Origin: Alcanivorax sp.
GTDB lineage: Bacteria > Pseudomonadota > Gammaproteobacteria > Pseudomonadales > Alcanivoracaceae
Direction of reading: 5' to 3'
DNA length: 64,000 bases
Assembly: GCF_017794965.1 (NCBI RefSeq)
Contig: NZ_CP051240.1
Coordinates: 2,294,001 to 2,358,000, forward strand
Shown: positions 50,408-59,529 of the stretch, piece by piece
Layout of the letters: every line of letters begins with the position of its first letter
Position numbering within the stretch: the first letter of the stretch is position 1
The notes under the pieces: model-generated
The model's input: the letters and a program-made list of their open reading frames with translations, nothing else
Databases searched by the model: none
Told to the model about the DNA's origin: nothing
Translations under genes and position numbers: made by a program

Positions 50408-51886
50408 ATGGCGCGCCACAATTTTCTTGCCCGGCTGGAAGCGTTGGGGAATCGGTTGCCGCATCCGACGTTGTTATTTGTCTGGCTCTGCCTGCTGCTG
50501 TTGCCACTCACGGCACTGCTGAACGGGCTTGGACTGACCACCACGCACCCGATTACCGATAATACGGTAGCGGTACGTTCCCTGGTGGACGGCGAAGGCA
50601 TTCGCTATCTGTTTACCTCCCTGGTAGGCAACTTCACCGGCTTTGCGCCTTTGGGGGTGGTGCTGGTGGCTATGCTCGGTCTGGGTGTGGCTGAGCAATC
50701 CGGGCTGCTGTCAGTGAGCCTGGCCGGGCTGGTGAAGAAGGCATCCGGCAAGATGCTGGTGATTACCGTGGCCTTTGCCGGGGTACTTTCCAGCATGACG
50801 GTGGATGCGGGTTATGTGGTGCTTATCCCGCTGGCTGGGCTGGTGTTTCAGCTTGCCGGGCGCTCTCCCCTTGCGGGTATCGCCACCGCCTTTGCCGCGG
50901 TGTCGGGCGGCTTCAGTGCCAACCTGCTAGTGGGGCCGGTGGATGCGACACTGTCTGGGCTAACGACAGAGGCCGTTGCCCTGGTGGATCCTTCCCGGAC
51001 AGTCGAAGCCACCGACAACTACTGGTTTATCATTGCTTCAACCTTCCTTGTCACCGCATTGGTCAGCGTAGTAACTCTTCGCTTCACCGAACCCCATCTA
51101 GCCGGGCAGGCAGCGGCCGACGCATTACCCGTGGAAGCGCCGGCCAGCGATGCCCGGGCCATACGCTGGACTCTCGCCAGCCTTGTTATCCTGCTGATAG
51201 CCATCGCCCTGCTGGTGATTCCGGCCAGCGCCCCGCTGCGCCACCCGGAAACGGGCAGCGTACTGGGCTCGCCCTTTATTCATGGGTTAGTGGTGATCGT
51301 GGCGCTGATTGCCGGAGTCTGTGGTGCCGTCTATGGACGCGTCAGCGGTCAGTTCCGCAATGCCGGCGATATCATCACCGCCATGGAAACCACCATGGCC
51401 TCCATGGCCGGATACCTGGTGCTGATGTTCTTTGCCGCGCAGTTTGTCGCCTGGTTCAACTACAGTCAGGTGGGGCTGCTGCTGGCCGTGGAAGGCGCCG
51501 CCTGGCTTGGCAGCCTGTCGATTCCAAAGGTCGCCCTGCTGTTGTTGTTCGTTCTGCTGGCAGCGGCCATCAACCTGATGATCGGCAGCGCCTCCGCCAA
51601 GTGGTCGATCCTGGCTCCGATCTTTGTGCCCATGCTGATGCTGATCGGCATCGACCCGGAAGCGACCCAGGCGGCCTATCGGGTGGGCGACTCCAGCACC
51701 AATATCATCACCCCCCTGATGCCCTACTTCGTGCTCGTGCTGGGCTTCGCCCGCCGCTACAAGCCCGACACGGGCATCGGCACCCTGATGGCCATGATGC
51801 TTCCTTACAGCATTACCTTGTTGCTGGGATGGTCGGTGTTGCTGGGAGTGTGGATCGGGTTTGGCTGGCCGCTGGGCCCCGGCTGA
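50408..51886 (+). CDS. AbgT-family transporter
   Basis: A 492-aa membrane protein with ~12 hydrophobic helices. NRLPHPTLLFVWLCLLLLP near the start, AGVLSSMTVDAGYVVLIPL and LMIGSASAKWSILAPIFVPM are AbgT-type signatures. E. coli AbgT takes up p-aminobenzoyl-glutamate, and MtrF and YdaH export sulfonamides; which role applies here is unknown. I chose ATG 50408 (AAGGACACGCC upstream). The stop is directly followed by a family C heptamer array. Confidence 0.9.
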   Translation: MARHNFLARLEALGNRLPHPTLLFVWLCLLLLPLTALLNGLGLTTTHPITDNTVAVRSLVDGEGIRYLFTSLVGNFTGFAPLGVVLVAMLGLGVAEQSGLLSVSLAGLVKKASGKMLVITVAFAGVLSSMTVDAGYVVLIPLAGLVFQLAGRSPLAGIATAFAAVSGGFSANLLVGPVDATLSGLTTEAVALVDPSRTVEATDNYWFIIASTFLVTALVSVVTLRFTEPHLAGQAAADALPVEAPASDARAIRWTLASLVILLIAIALLVIPASAPLRHPETGSVLGSPFIHGLVVIVALIAGVCGAVYGRVSGQFRNAGDIITAMETTMASMAGYLVLMFFAAQFVAWFNYSQVGLLLAVEGAAWLGSLSIPKVALLLLFVLLAAAINLMIGSASAKWSILAPIFVPMLMLIGIDPEATQAAYRVGDSSTNIITPLMPYFVLVLGFARRYKPDTGIGTLMAMMLPYSITLLLGWSVLLGVWIGFGWPLGPG

Positions 51887-52040
51887 GTTGAAAGTTCAAA
51901 GTTAAAAGTTGAAACGCGAAGGCGGATCTGTGGCCCCCAAACTGAAAGAGGCCGCGCCCATACTCTGGGCGCGGCCTCTTGGCTTTCCGTTCTCTACGGG
52001 CCTTTGCCCGCGTTTGAACTTTCAACTTTCAACTTTCAAC
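51887..52040. repeat. Composite element: family C heptamer arms around a GC-rich hairpin
   Basis: Left arm 51887-51914 (GTTGAAA, GTTCAAA, GTTAAAA, GTTGAAA). Right arm 52013-52040 (TTTGAAC and three TTTCAAC). In the centre, about 51948-51980, GAGGCCGCGCCCA and TGGGCGCGGCCTC form a 13-bp stem, likely the shared terminator of the convergent abgT-type and DUF4870 genes. Confidence 0.92.
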
Positions 52041-52042
52041 TA

Positions 52043-52429
52043 TCAGTTAATCAACCGCAGCGTCAGCGGGTAACGGTAAGTCACACCTTCGTTGGCTTTC
52101 AGGCCGGCGATGATGGTCATTACCAGCCAGAAGAGGCCGATGATGGGCATCAGGATGGCGCCGATGACGACGAAGGTCAGCAGGAAGCTCACGAAAAAGG
52201 CGATCAGGATGGTGATATTGAAGTTCACCGCTTCCTTGCCCTGGTCGTCTACAAAGCTGCTTTCATCCTTCTTGACCACCCACATGATCAGCGGACCGAC
52301 AAGGTTGCCGAAGGGAATCACGAAGCCGATCAATGCCAGCAGGTGACAGGCCATGGCCTGGCTTCGCTCTTCCTTGCCTGGGCCGGCTTGTTGCGTTGTA
52401 GCGTCTTGCGCTTTTTCAATATCAGTCAT
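52043..52429 (-). CDS. DUF4870 domain membrane protein
   Basis: A 128-aa protein with a polar N-terminus and three hydrophobic helices (ACHLLALIGFVIPFGNLVGPL, FNITILIAFFVSFLLTFVVIG, IIGLFWLVMTIIAGLKA). The segment GPLIMWVVKKDESSFVDDQGK is the Tic20/DUF4870 signature. Function unknown. Its stop abuts a family C heptamer array. Confidence 0.88.
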   Translation of the reverse strand: MTDIEKAQDATTQQAGPGKEERSQAMACHLLALIGFVIPFGNLVGPLIMWVVKKDESSFVDDQGKEAVNFNITILIAFFVSFLLTFVVIGAILMPIIGLFWLVMTIIAGLKANEGVTYRYPLTLRLIN

Positions 52430-52491
52430 CTTGCTTTCCCTGTTTATGACGGTGAATGATACGCCGCATTATAGACAAGGCTGCACATAAA

Positions 52492-53328
52492 TCACTGCCG
52501 CACAGTTCTCCGATTGGGCAATGGCTGTTCGCTGTTGGAACGGAACGGATTGATATCGATGCCACCACGACGGGTAAAGCGCCCGTACACCGTCAGCTGA
52601 CGCGGTGAACACTGTGCCATCAAGTCCACAAACATCTGCTCAATGATCTGCTCATGGAAACCCTGATGATTGCGCAGGGAAACCACATAACGCAGGAAGC
52701 TGGCCGGGCTGATAGCGCGGCCGGTATAACGCACCACCACGGTGGCCCAATCCGGCTGATTGGTGACCGGGCAATGGCTTCTCAGCAAATGGGAATAGAG
52801 TTGGCCGGTCTGTTCGGCCCCCTGATCGCACAGCAGCAAGTCGGGGTTGTACTCATAATGCTCGAAGTTGAGGTCAATGCTGTCCACGCACTGGCCACGA
52901 TCTTCCCATAGTGGCAATTCCGACGCTTCTTCCAGGGAAAACAACAGCACATCGATGTCTCCGCCAACGGTCTGGGCCACATCCTTTTCGATGGCCGCAC
53001 GGACCTCATCACGGCTGGCAAAGCGGGTGTTGGCAAAGGAATTGAGATACAGCTTCAGGGATTTGGACTCAACGATGTTGGGCGTGGTGCACGGAATGCG
53101 TAACTCACACATGGCCACCACGGGCTTGCCTTTCTCAGTGAGCCATGACAACTCATAGGCATTCCATATGTCCGTTCCGTGGAACGGCAAACGGGTGCCC
53201 TCATCAAGGGGTTCCAGCTCCAGGGTTTCGCGGGCATCCCAGCGCGGCACAGGGCACAGCAGGGCCGGGGTGTACTCATCCACATAATCGCTGGAACGCC
53301 CCAGCGGGGTGTCTTTCAAGTGACTCAT
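52492..53328 (-). CDS. queF: NADPH-dependent 7-cyano-7-deazaguanine reductase
   Basis: A 278-aa long-form (YqfN-type) QueF. The nucleophile Cys186 is in SHCPVTNQPDWA with Asp193 nearby. The NADPH-binding ESKSLKLYLNSF motif is at ~87-98. It reduces preQ0 to preQ1 in queuosine synthesis for tRNA position 34. Other que genes are not in the window. AGCATG region start fits the family N-terminus (MSHLKDTPLGRSSDY). Confidence 0.95.
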   Translation of the reverse strand: MSHLKDTPLGRSSDYVDEYTPALLCPVPRWDARETLELEPLDEGTRLPFHGTDIWNAYELSWLTEKGKPVVAMCELRIPCTTPNIVESKSLKLYLNSFANTRFASRDEVRAAIEKDVAQTVGGDIDVLLFSLEEASELPLWEDRGQCVDSIDLNFEHYEYNPDLLLCDQGAEQTGQLYSHLLRSHCPVTNQPDWATVVVRYTGRAISPASFLRYVVSLRNHQGFHEQIIEQMFVDLMAQCSPRQLTVYGRFTRRGGIDINPFRSNSEQPLPNRRTVRQ

Positions 53329-53391
53329 GCTTTCTCCCCGGGCAACACACCTGCCCTCTTCTATCCGTCCTTTTGACAGATCTAAGTGTAA

Positions 53392-54165
53392 TTAATGACG
53401 AATACCAGTACCACGGTGCAACATCCATAACGCGATCACAAAAAATACCGCCACAAAACCGGCAATCGCCATCAGGGAGGCATACACATTCACATCACTG
53501 ACACCCAGAACGCCATAGCGGAAAGCATTCACCATATACACGATGGGGTTGGCCAGACTGATGGTACGCCAGAAATCCGACAATAGGTCGATGGAGTAGA
53601 ACACCCCACCCAGATAGGTAAGCGGCGTGAGCACGAAAGTGGGCACGATGGAAATATCATCGAATTTCTTGGCCAGGATTGCATTGATGAACCCCCCAAT
53701 GGCAAACAGCGCCGCTGTCAGCACCACTACCAGTATGGTCACAAACACGTGCTGCATGGATAACTGGGTAAAGAACAGGCTTAACAGGCTGACAATCAGC
53801 CCCACCAGCATGCCGCGCACCATTCCCCCCACCACAAAGCCGCTGAGAATGATCCAGGACGGCATGGGCGAGACCAGCATTTCCTCAATGGAATGCTGGA
53901 ACTTGGTGGAAAAGAACGAACTGACCACATTGCCGTAGCTGTTCTGTATCACACTCATCATGATCAGGCCCGGGACGATGTACTGCATGTAATCGAAGCC
54001 GCCCATTTCCCCGACCCGGCTGCCAATCAGGTTACCGAAGATCACGAAATACAGGGTCATGGTAATCGCCGGCGGCAACAGGGTTTGCGGCCAGATGCGG
54101 GTAAACCTGCGGATTTCCTTGGTAACGATGGTAAGGAACGCTACCCATTGCTCGCGTGGACTCAT
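53392..54165 (-). CDS. ABC-2 type transporter permease
   Basis: A 257-aa permease with six predicted helices and the ABC-2 pattern (NSYGNVVSSFFSTKFQHSIEEMLVSPMPS, VLTPLTYLGGVFYSIDLLS). The start overlaps the end of the ATPase gene by 4 bp (ATGA), so they are translationally coupled. It resembles the YadH half of the YadG/YadH exporter family. Export of a drug, lipid or polysaccharide is expected; the substrate is not readable. Confidence 0.92.
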   Translation of the reverse strand: MSPREQWVAFLTIVTKEIRRFTRIWPQTLLPPAITMTLYFVIFGNLIGSRVGEMGGFDYMQYIVPGLIMMSVIQNSYGNVVSSFFSTKFQHSIEEMLVSPMPSWIILSGFVVGGMVRGMLVGLIVSLLSLFFTQLSMQHVFVTILVVVLTAALFAIGGFINAILAKKFDDISIVPTFVLTPLTYLGGVFYSIDLLSDFWRTISLANPIVYMVNAFRYGVLGVSDVNVYASLMAIAGFVAVFFVIALWMLHRGTGIRH

Positions 54166-55094
54166 GCGGACTGTTCTCCAGGCAGGTTCTGTTCAACCAG
54201 GCGCACAAACAACTCTTCCAGGCGGTTCGCTTTGTTGCGCATACTCATAACTTCAAACTGTTGCTCGGCCAGCGCCACGAACAACGTATTCAGACTCTGG
54301 GTCTTGGGGACGGCCACCTCCAGCGTCTGGGAATCCCGCAGCGACACGTCGAAGCCGTCCAGCTCGGGCACGCTATCAACAGGACGCGCCAGATCGAGAA
54401 TGAAGGTCTCCACCTGCAGTTTCTCCAGCAAGGCACGCATGCTGGTATTTTCCACAATGGTGCCATGGTCAATGATGGCGATATTACGACAGAGGGATTC
54501 CGCCTCTTCCAGATAGTGGGTGGTGAGGATGATGGTCTTGCCTTCGTTATTGATGCGGGTGAGAAAATCCCACATGGAACGGCGCAGTTCGATGTCCACG
54601 CCGGCGGTGGGCTCATCCAGAATCAGCAGATCCGGCTCATGCACCAGCGCCCGGGCAATCATCAGGCGACGTTTCATACCACCGGAGAGGGTACGCGACT
54701 GCTTGTCCCGCTTGTCCCACAGGCCCAGCTGACGCAGGTATTTCTCTGCCCGCTCACGGGCAAGCGGCGCAGGAATACCGTAGAACCCCGCCTGGGTGAC
54801 CACAATGTCGAACACCTTTTCGAACTGATTGAAATTGAATTCCTGCGGTACAACGCCGATTTTCGTCTTGGCCCGGGAGCGGTCGTTATCCAGCGAATGG
54901 CCAAAGATGCTGACCTCACCGCCGCTCTTGTTCACCAGCGAACTGATCACTCCGATGGTGGTGGATTTACCGGCCCCGTTGGGCCCCAGCAAGGCGAAAA
55001 AATCGCCCTGCTCTACCTCAAGATCAATACCCTTGAGCGCCTCGACACCATTGGCATAGGTCTTGGTGAGATTACGAATCGTCAATGCTGACAA
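54162..55094 (-). CDS. ABC transporter ATP-binding protein (YadG-like)
   Basis: A 310-aa ATPase. Walker A is GPNGAGKST, the signature is LSGGMKRRLMIAR, and Walker B is LLILDEPTAGVD, followed by the H-loop TTHYLEEAE. A ~70-residue C-terminal extension is usual for this drug-exporter branch. It works with the permease encoded downstream and lies 44 bp after a histidine phosphatase gene on the same strand. Confidence 0.93.
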   Translation of the reverse strand: MSALTIRNLTKTYANGVEALKGIDLEVEQGDFFALLGPNGAGKSTTIGVISSLVNKSGGEVSIFGHSLDNDRSRAKTKIGVVPQEFNFNQFEKVFDIVVTQAGFYGIPAPLARERAEKYLRQLGLWDKRDKQSRTLSGGMKRRLMIARALVHEPDLLILDEPTAGVDIELRRSMWDFLTRINNEGKTIILTTHYLEEAESLCRNIAIIDHGTIVENTSMRALLEKLQVETFILDLARPVDSVPELDGFDVSLRDSQTLEVAVPKTQSLNTLFVALAEQQFEVMSMRNKANRLEELFVRLVEQNLPGEQSA

Positions 55095-55138
55095 GATTCA
55101 CCTCGAATTCAGACAGGTACAAGAAAATACAGACAGGT

Positions 55139-55807
55139 TTACAGCGCGCAGCGACCGTGGTCTCCCCGCCAGATCCAGTGCATCTGGCCGGGACTGAACC
55201 ATACCCACAGCCCTTCCATCATCCATGGCCAGTCGTCCTCGGTGATCTGGCGCCGGCCATGAAGCTCGGCCACCAGTACCGCCAGAATGGTGTCATGGGT
55301 TACGTGGACATTGAGGTTGCCCGGCTCAGGCTCCCGTTCCTGCAGGTAGGCAGCCAGTTTGGCGCGACCTTCTGCGGGAGACAGCATGCCCTCAAAAGGC
55401 TCCTGAAGGTGCTGATTGAGGAAGCGAAATGCGCCCAGTTTGAAGAAGGTGGGGCCGACTTCGTTGATATCAACCACGTAGCAGCCTGGTTCCACCAGGG
55501 TGGTATCGACTTCGATCTCTTCCGGGGCCTGCGCCATCAAGCCGGCCTTCACCGCCCCTTCCGCCATGGCTTTGGCGGTATTCACGCAACGGCCTACCGG
55601 ACTGGAATAGAAGGTCTCCACCGGACGATTCAGCTTGCTCCCCCAGTCCCGCGCCATTTCCACCCCTTCCGGCGTCAGTGGCAGACGATAATCAGCAAAG
55701 CCATTCTTGGCCAGTTCCCGTACGGAGTGACGGGTCAGCAGATGGACAGGCTTGTCCTTCGGCAGGAGGTTCAGGGCTTCCAGTAATCGCGGGTGTAGGC
55801 GGGCCAT
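55139..55807 (-). CDS. Histidine phosphatase family protein
   Basis: A 222-aa member of the phosphoglycerate mutase-like superfamily. The RH(G/S) catalytic motif is LLTRHSVRE near residue 25. The second His lies in VHVTHDTILA. SSPVGRCVNTA carries the third conserved Arg. It probably hydrolyses a phosphomonoester; the substrate is unknown. It may be the first gene of the ABC exporter operon. Confidence 0.85.
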   Translation of the reverse strand: MARLHPRLLEALNLLPKDKPVHLLTRHSVRELAKNGFADYRLPLTPEGVEMARDWGSKLNRPVETFYSSPVGRCVNTAKAMAEGAVKAGLMAQAPEEIEVDTTLVEPGCYVVDINEVGPTFFKLGAFRFLNQHLQEPFEGMLSPAEGRAKLAAYLQEREPEPGNLNVHVTHDTILAVLVAELHGRRQITEDDWPWMMEGLWVWFSPGQMHWIWRGDHGRCAL

Positions 55808-55879
55808 AGTCGTATCGCTTCTGGTCAGCCCTCAGTGTAGGCAGCAAAGCGGGGAATGCCAATGGTAGAAGAAACGCCA

Positions 55880-56018
55880 GATGCTTGATGCATGACGCCT
55901 GACGCTTTAACCAAACCCGCAGGGGAAGGGATACCGGTTTCATGCCTTTCGCGTCAGACGTCCGACCTCTGACGTCAGACCAACAGGTGTTTAGCTTCTG
56001 GCGTGAGGCGTGATGCGG
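55880..56018. repeat. Nested heptamer arrays of families I and E
   Basis: Outer pair, family I: 55880-55907 (GATGCTT, GATGCAT, GACGCCT, GACGCTT) and 55996-56018 (inverse, TCTGGCG, TGAGGCG, TGATGCG). Inner array, family E: 55953-55980 (GTCAGAC, GTCCGAC, CTCTGAC, GTCAGAC). One family is nested inside another. Confidence 0.82.
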
Positions 56019-56033
56019 CCGCGAAGCGGCCAT

Positions 56034-56064
56034 AAAAAAAGGGACCCGATTGGGTCCCTTTTTT
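56034..56064 (-). terminator. Terminator of the tRNA-Glu/tRNA-Gly unit
   Basis: GGGACCC, GATT, GGGTCCC with A run on one side and T run on the other. It lies 3 bp from the 3' end of tRNA-Gly. Confidence 0.92.
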
Positions 56065-56067
56065 ATT

Positions 56068-56143
<76 letters not shown>

Positions 56144-56177
56144 TTGACTTGTTGCCAGCTAACTACCAGCGAATTAG

Positions 56178-56253
56178 TGGCGTCCCCTAGGGGAGTCGAA
56201 CCCCTGTTACCGCCGTGAAAGGGCGGTGTCCTGGGCCACTAGACGAAGGGGAC
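56178..56253 (-). tRNA. tRNA-Glu (TTC)
   Basis: A 76-nt gene starting GTCCCCTTCGTCTAG, anticodon TTC in CTTTCAC, T arm GGTTCGACTCC and encoded CCA. Glu-tRNA with U34 is a substrate of both SelU and mnm5s2U pathways; selU is encoded in this window. Confidence 0.97.
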
Positions 56254-56504
56254 CCGGGCTTGACGTGGTGCGTCAAAGCGGCGCGTAGAATAGGTATCTG
56301 ATGGCCCCTCGTCAAGGACAAATTTTCAAATCATCAGCGACTGGGTATTTTTTGAGCCACGGGCAGCCCCCACGCCCTTTGCGCCCAGTATTGACCCACT
56401 CCCACCATTGACCCGGCACCCCGGCACTGCTCTGATAATGACGCGCTATAACAGCATCCGGGCCCGGTGCACGGATGCAGACCATGATTGATCGGGAGAA
56501 CCAC

Positions 56505-57164
56505 ATGTCCATCAAGTTGTACGGGGCCGCCCTGTCGCCCTTTGTCCGCAAGACCCGCGTTGCCCTGGCCCTCAAGGGGGTCGAGTACGAAGCTGTGCAT
56601 ATCGATCCCAGTAATACCCCGGAGGGTTACGAGAAGATCAGCCCCATGAAGCGGATCCCGGCGCTGGAAGTTGACGGTCAATATCTGGCGGACTCTGCGG
56701 CCATCTGTACCTGGCTGGAGAAAACCCACCCGGAACCCGCGCTCTACCCGCAGGATGCCATGGAACATGGCCGGGTGATCTGGTTTGAACGGTTTATCGA
56801 TTATGACCTGGCCATGCGCTGCACCTTCGCGGTGTTCCGCAACCGCATCGTCATGCGGCTGATGGGCAAGGAATGCGACGAAGACAAGGTCCAGCATGCC
56901 CTCACCACCACCATCCCGCCCCTGTTCGAGTACCTCAACAGTGAATTGGACGGCAAGGACTACCTTGTGGGCGACAGCATGACCATCGCCGACATCGCCC
57001 TGGCCAGCCAACTTGTCAACTTCCGCCATGGCGGCGAAAGCATCGATGCCGACAAATACCCCCATCTGGCCGCCCACACCCAGCGCATGCACGCCCTGGA
57101 GCCATTCGCCAAGACCATCGAGAAAGAGGCAGGGTTTGTGCAGAAGGTGCTTGGAGGGCAGTGA
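56505..57164 (+). CDS. Glutathione S-transferase family protein
   Basis: A 219-aa GST. The N-terminal thioredoxin fold starts MSIKLYGAALSPFVRKTRVA with a Ser at the catalytic place. The glutathione site is KRIPALEVDG and LADSAAICTWL. The alpha-helical C-domain carries SMTIADIALASQL. I take ATG 56505 (GGGAGAACCAC upstream) over an upstream ATG. It conjugates or isomerises electrophiles with glutathione; the substrate is unknown. The TGA stop is inside a family B heptamer array. Confidence 0.9.
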   Translation: MSIKLYGAALSPFVRKTRVALALKGVEYEAVHIDPSNTPEGYEKISPMKRIPALEVDGQYLADSAAICTWLEKTHPEPALYPQDAMEHGRVIWFERFIDYDLAMRCTFAVFRNRIVMRLMGKECDEDKVQHALTTTIPPLFEYLNSELDGKDYLVGDSMTIADIALASQLVNFRHGGESIDADKYPHLAAHTQRMHALEPFAKTIEKEAGFVQKVLGGQ

Positions 57165-57339
57165 ACAGTTAACAGTTAACAGTTAACAGTGAATAGTGAA
57201 CAGCGTGCGAATTAACGCCTGTTCTTTCTGCAATGCATGAGGCCGCGCCCAGACCATGGGCGCGGCCTCATGCGTTTCAGGATCGAGCAAACCCGACCGC
57301 GCCGCTGTTCACTGTTAACTATTCACTATTCACTGTTAC
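57159..57339. repeat. Composite element: family B heptamer arms around a GC-rich hairpin
   Basis: Left arm 57159-57203 (CAGTGAA, three CAGTTAA, CAGTGAA, TAGTGAA, CAG) contains the GST stop. Right arm 57306-57339 (TGTTCAC, TGTTAAC, TATTCAC, TATTCAC, TGTTACC) encodes the last residues and stop of the convergent gene. The centre GAGGCCGCGCCCA / TGGGCGCGGCCTC (about 57240-57272) is a strong stem shared with 51948-51980 and 61242-61275. Confidence 0.94.
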
Positions 57340-57810
57340 CAGGGCTGCTCGCCCATTAGGCGCCACCCTGACCACCGCCACCGCCTCATCACGTAGCTGG
57401 CGCTCCAGTGCCAGCGCCTTCTCTTTTGGCGCGAACAGGGCTTCGATGCCGAAGATAGCCTCGCGTCTCTCAGACCAGCGAGCGCCGGTCACCCTGCCAC
57501 GCAGGAACAGCCCCTGCTCCGGGGCATCATGCCGAGGCTCTCCGGTGGTCCACAGGTCTCCCTCCTGTTTCAAGGGCAGGAAAACCACTGCTCCGGGCAG
57601 GAACTCTGAACTATCCAGGGTACTGAATTCATAACCCAGTCGCGCATAGTTACCGCGGAACAGGTCTCGCGGATCCACCGGTTGTGTCTGCAGCCGCACT
57701 TCCTCACCCAGCCACAGCGGATAGAAGCCGTTCACGAAAACCCCGGCCATGATCACCAGTTGCAGCCCCACAGCGGCAATCAATGCCGGTTTCAGCCATT
57801 GCTCACGCAT
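57319..57810 (-). CDS. GDYXXLXY domain-containing membrane-anchored protein
   Basis: A 163-aa protein. One N-terminal helix (PALIAAVGLQLVIMAGVFVNG) anchors a periplasmic domain. DPRDLFRGNYARLGYEFS is the GDYxxLxY-like motif that defines this family, which is encoded beside DUF2157 membrane proteins. ATG 57810 overlaps the DUF2157 stop by 8 bp. The last five residues (TVNSE) and the TAG stop are read from a family B heptamer array, so the C-terminal tail was created or replaced by the repeat. Confidence 0.85.
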   Translation of the reverse strand: MREQWLKPALIAAVGLQLVIMAGVFVNGFYPLWLGEEVRLQTQPVDPRDLFRGNYARLGYEFSTLDSSEFLPGAVVFLPLKQEGDLWTTGEPRHDAPEQGLFLRGRVTGARWSERREAIFGIEALFAPKEKALALERQLRDEAVAVVRVAPNGRAALVTVNSE

Positions 57811-59104
57811 TGCCCTGCCCTCCCTGCTGGCGGGCCCGCCAGTAACGGGCCGCCGCAAACAGAATGCCGGCGGCGATCAGGAACATGACCGCCGCTCCCA
57901 CATAGTCGCCTACCAGGTCCAGGTAGCGGACCATGGCCAGCACCAGTAGCAGCCCCACACCACTGTAGAAAAACTGGCTGAGCCCCTTGTCCAGGCCCTG
58001 CTGGATCAACACGATGGCTGACACCAGCACCAGCAGGTTCACTACCAACGCGAGGGGGATCGCCAGGGTGTCGCTATCGACGCCATGGAACAGCAACAAC
58101 AACACCGGCAGCCCGATCACCAGCGCGCGGGCCAGCAGATGTGACGCCCGGTCGCGCACCGCCAGCCATGCCGCCGGCACCGCCGCCAGCAAGCCCCCCC
58201 ACAGCCCCGGGTCCTGCAAGCCTTGAAGCTCTTCGAGAAAGGCCTCACAGACTTCCATGATGGTAAAAGGCACCAGCAGTACCAGATACCCCCGCAGCGA
58301 CCACAGGGACAGCAAGGTGCCGGCGCGCCGCAGATGGGGGAACGTGGAGGGGGCCAGCGCATGGCTGCCCATAAACAGCAGCGCCAGCAAGCCCATGTTC
58401 AGGCTGACCATGCCTGCTTCGATTTCAGGCCAGAACGGATAGCCGTAAATCCAGCCCAGCAGCAGATTCAGCCAGCTCACGGTCAACGCCACGGTCACTA
58501 CCAGCAGTCCGGCAGAGCGGGCCAGCCAGGCCACCATGACCGCAGCGCCCAGAAACAGGGGCATTTCCCAGGGGGGCGTAAACTTGCCCTCACTGAGCAT
58601 CCACAGCGTCGCAATCGCCAGCATCAGCAGGGCCAGTACCCGACTGCGCACCAGCCAGGCCATGGGTACAAGACCCAGTGCCCAGTAAAAGAGGCCATCG
58701 GGGAAGTGCTCCCCCAGGTGGTAGATCTGCGCGATCAGCATGATCGAGGCGCCATAGCTGATCCCGCCCACAAATAGCCAGCCCAGACCACTGCGATCCT
58801 TGAGGTAGTGGTAAATGCCGATGCCGTTGAGTATCAGGGTGGTACTGATCAAGCCCAGCATCCGCACCGCGCGGGGAATCTCTTCCCAGTTGGCGGAGAC
58901 CAGCAACAGCAGCGCCATGCCCACAAACAGCAGGGCGACCCCCACCAACACCTTGTAGGCCAGCGAACCATCACCGCCATCGTCCAGGCTGATGCCATAA
59001 CGGGCCAGGATACGATCGCCCTGCTCCGCACTGATATCCCCATCATCCACCCACTGACGACACTCACTGCGCAGTTCACGGCGTAATAATCCGAGAAGTT
59101 GCAT
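57803..59104 (-). CDS. DUF2157 domain multi-pass membrane protein
   Basis: A 433-aa protein. The N-terminal ~55 residues form the DUF2157 helix pair (LRSECRQWVDDGDISAEQGD). They precede about 11-12 hydrophobic helices (VLVGVALLFVGMALLLLVSAN, LFVGGISYGASIMLIAQIYH and others). I take ATG 59104 (AGGATG upstream). The function is unknown. Coupling with the GDYXXLXY gene is a conserved arrangement. Confidence 0.85.
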   Translation of the reverse strand: MQLLGLLRRELRSECRQWVDDGDISAEQGDRILARYGISLDDGGDGSLAYKVLVGVALLFVGMALLLLVSANWEEIPRAVRMLGLISTTLILNGIGIYHYLKDRSGLGWLFVGGISYGASIMLIAQIYHLGEHFPDGLFYWALGLVPMAWLVRSRVLALLMLAIATLWMLSEGKFTPPWEMPLFLGAAVMVAWLARSAGLLVVTVALTVSWLNLLLGWIYGYPFWPEIEAGMVSLNMGLLALLFMGSHALAPSTFPHLRRAGTLLSLWSLRGYLVLLVPFTIMEVCEAFLEELQGLQDPGLWGGLLAAVPAAWLAVRDRASHLLARALVIGLPVLLLLFHGVDSDTLAIPLALVVNLLVLVSAIVLIQQGLDKGLSQFFYSGVGLLLVLAMVRYLDLVGDYVGAAVMFLIAAGILFAAARYWRARQQGGQGNA

Positions 59105-59202
59105 GAAAACATCCTGTGTCTTTTTTTTGATCAAAGCGCAGAGCCGATGGAAACGCAATGGAGGGGTGTTACGGGGTATTTGGGAAGGTGTTCAATAGAG
59201 CG

Positions 59203-59244
59203 ACGCAGCACGCAACATGCAACATGCAACATGCTTGACGCTAG
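59203..59244. repeat. Heptamer array, family F (ATGCAAC)
   Basis: ACGCAGC, ACGCAAC, ATGCAAC, ATGCAAC, ATGCTTG, ACGCTAG: six units in register. Confidence 0.92.
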
Positions 59245-59287
59245 ACAACCCATAAACCAGGGCTTAACACAGAGGACAAGAACGTAG

Positions 59288-59317
59288 GGCGGAAATCGGC
59301 GAAAGCCGATCTCCGCC
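59288..59317. repeat. Family H hairpin
   Basis: GGCGGAAATCGGC, GAAA, GCCGATCTCCGCC. The CGGC/GCCG stem differs from GGGC/GCCC at 9571 while the flanks are identical. Confidence 0.85.
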
Positions 59318-59529
59318 AGCGAGCGAGGCTTGTTGGGCCTCTTACTGGGGCTCTTATACAATTCGAACAGCGTCTCTGGGATCCTTACCTCGCTTGGGCT
59401 CGGATCGCTTGCAGGCAAGCTCCTACAGCAGGCATCAGATCCTGCATGCCGCCGAGCTCGACGATCGGGAAGGCTTTTCCACTAACCAAAAAACCGGGAA
59501 CTATTTGAGGTTTTCCTATCCGCGCAAGC

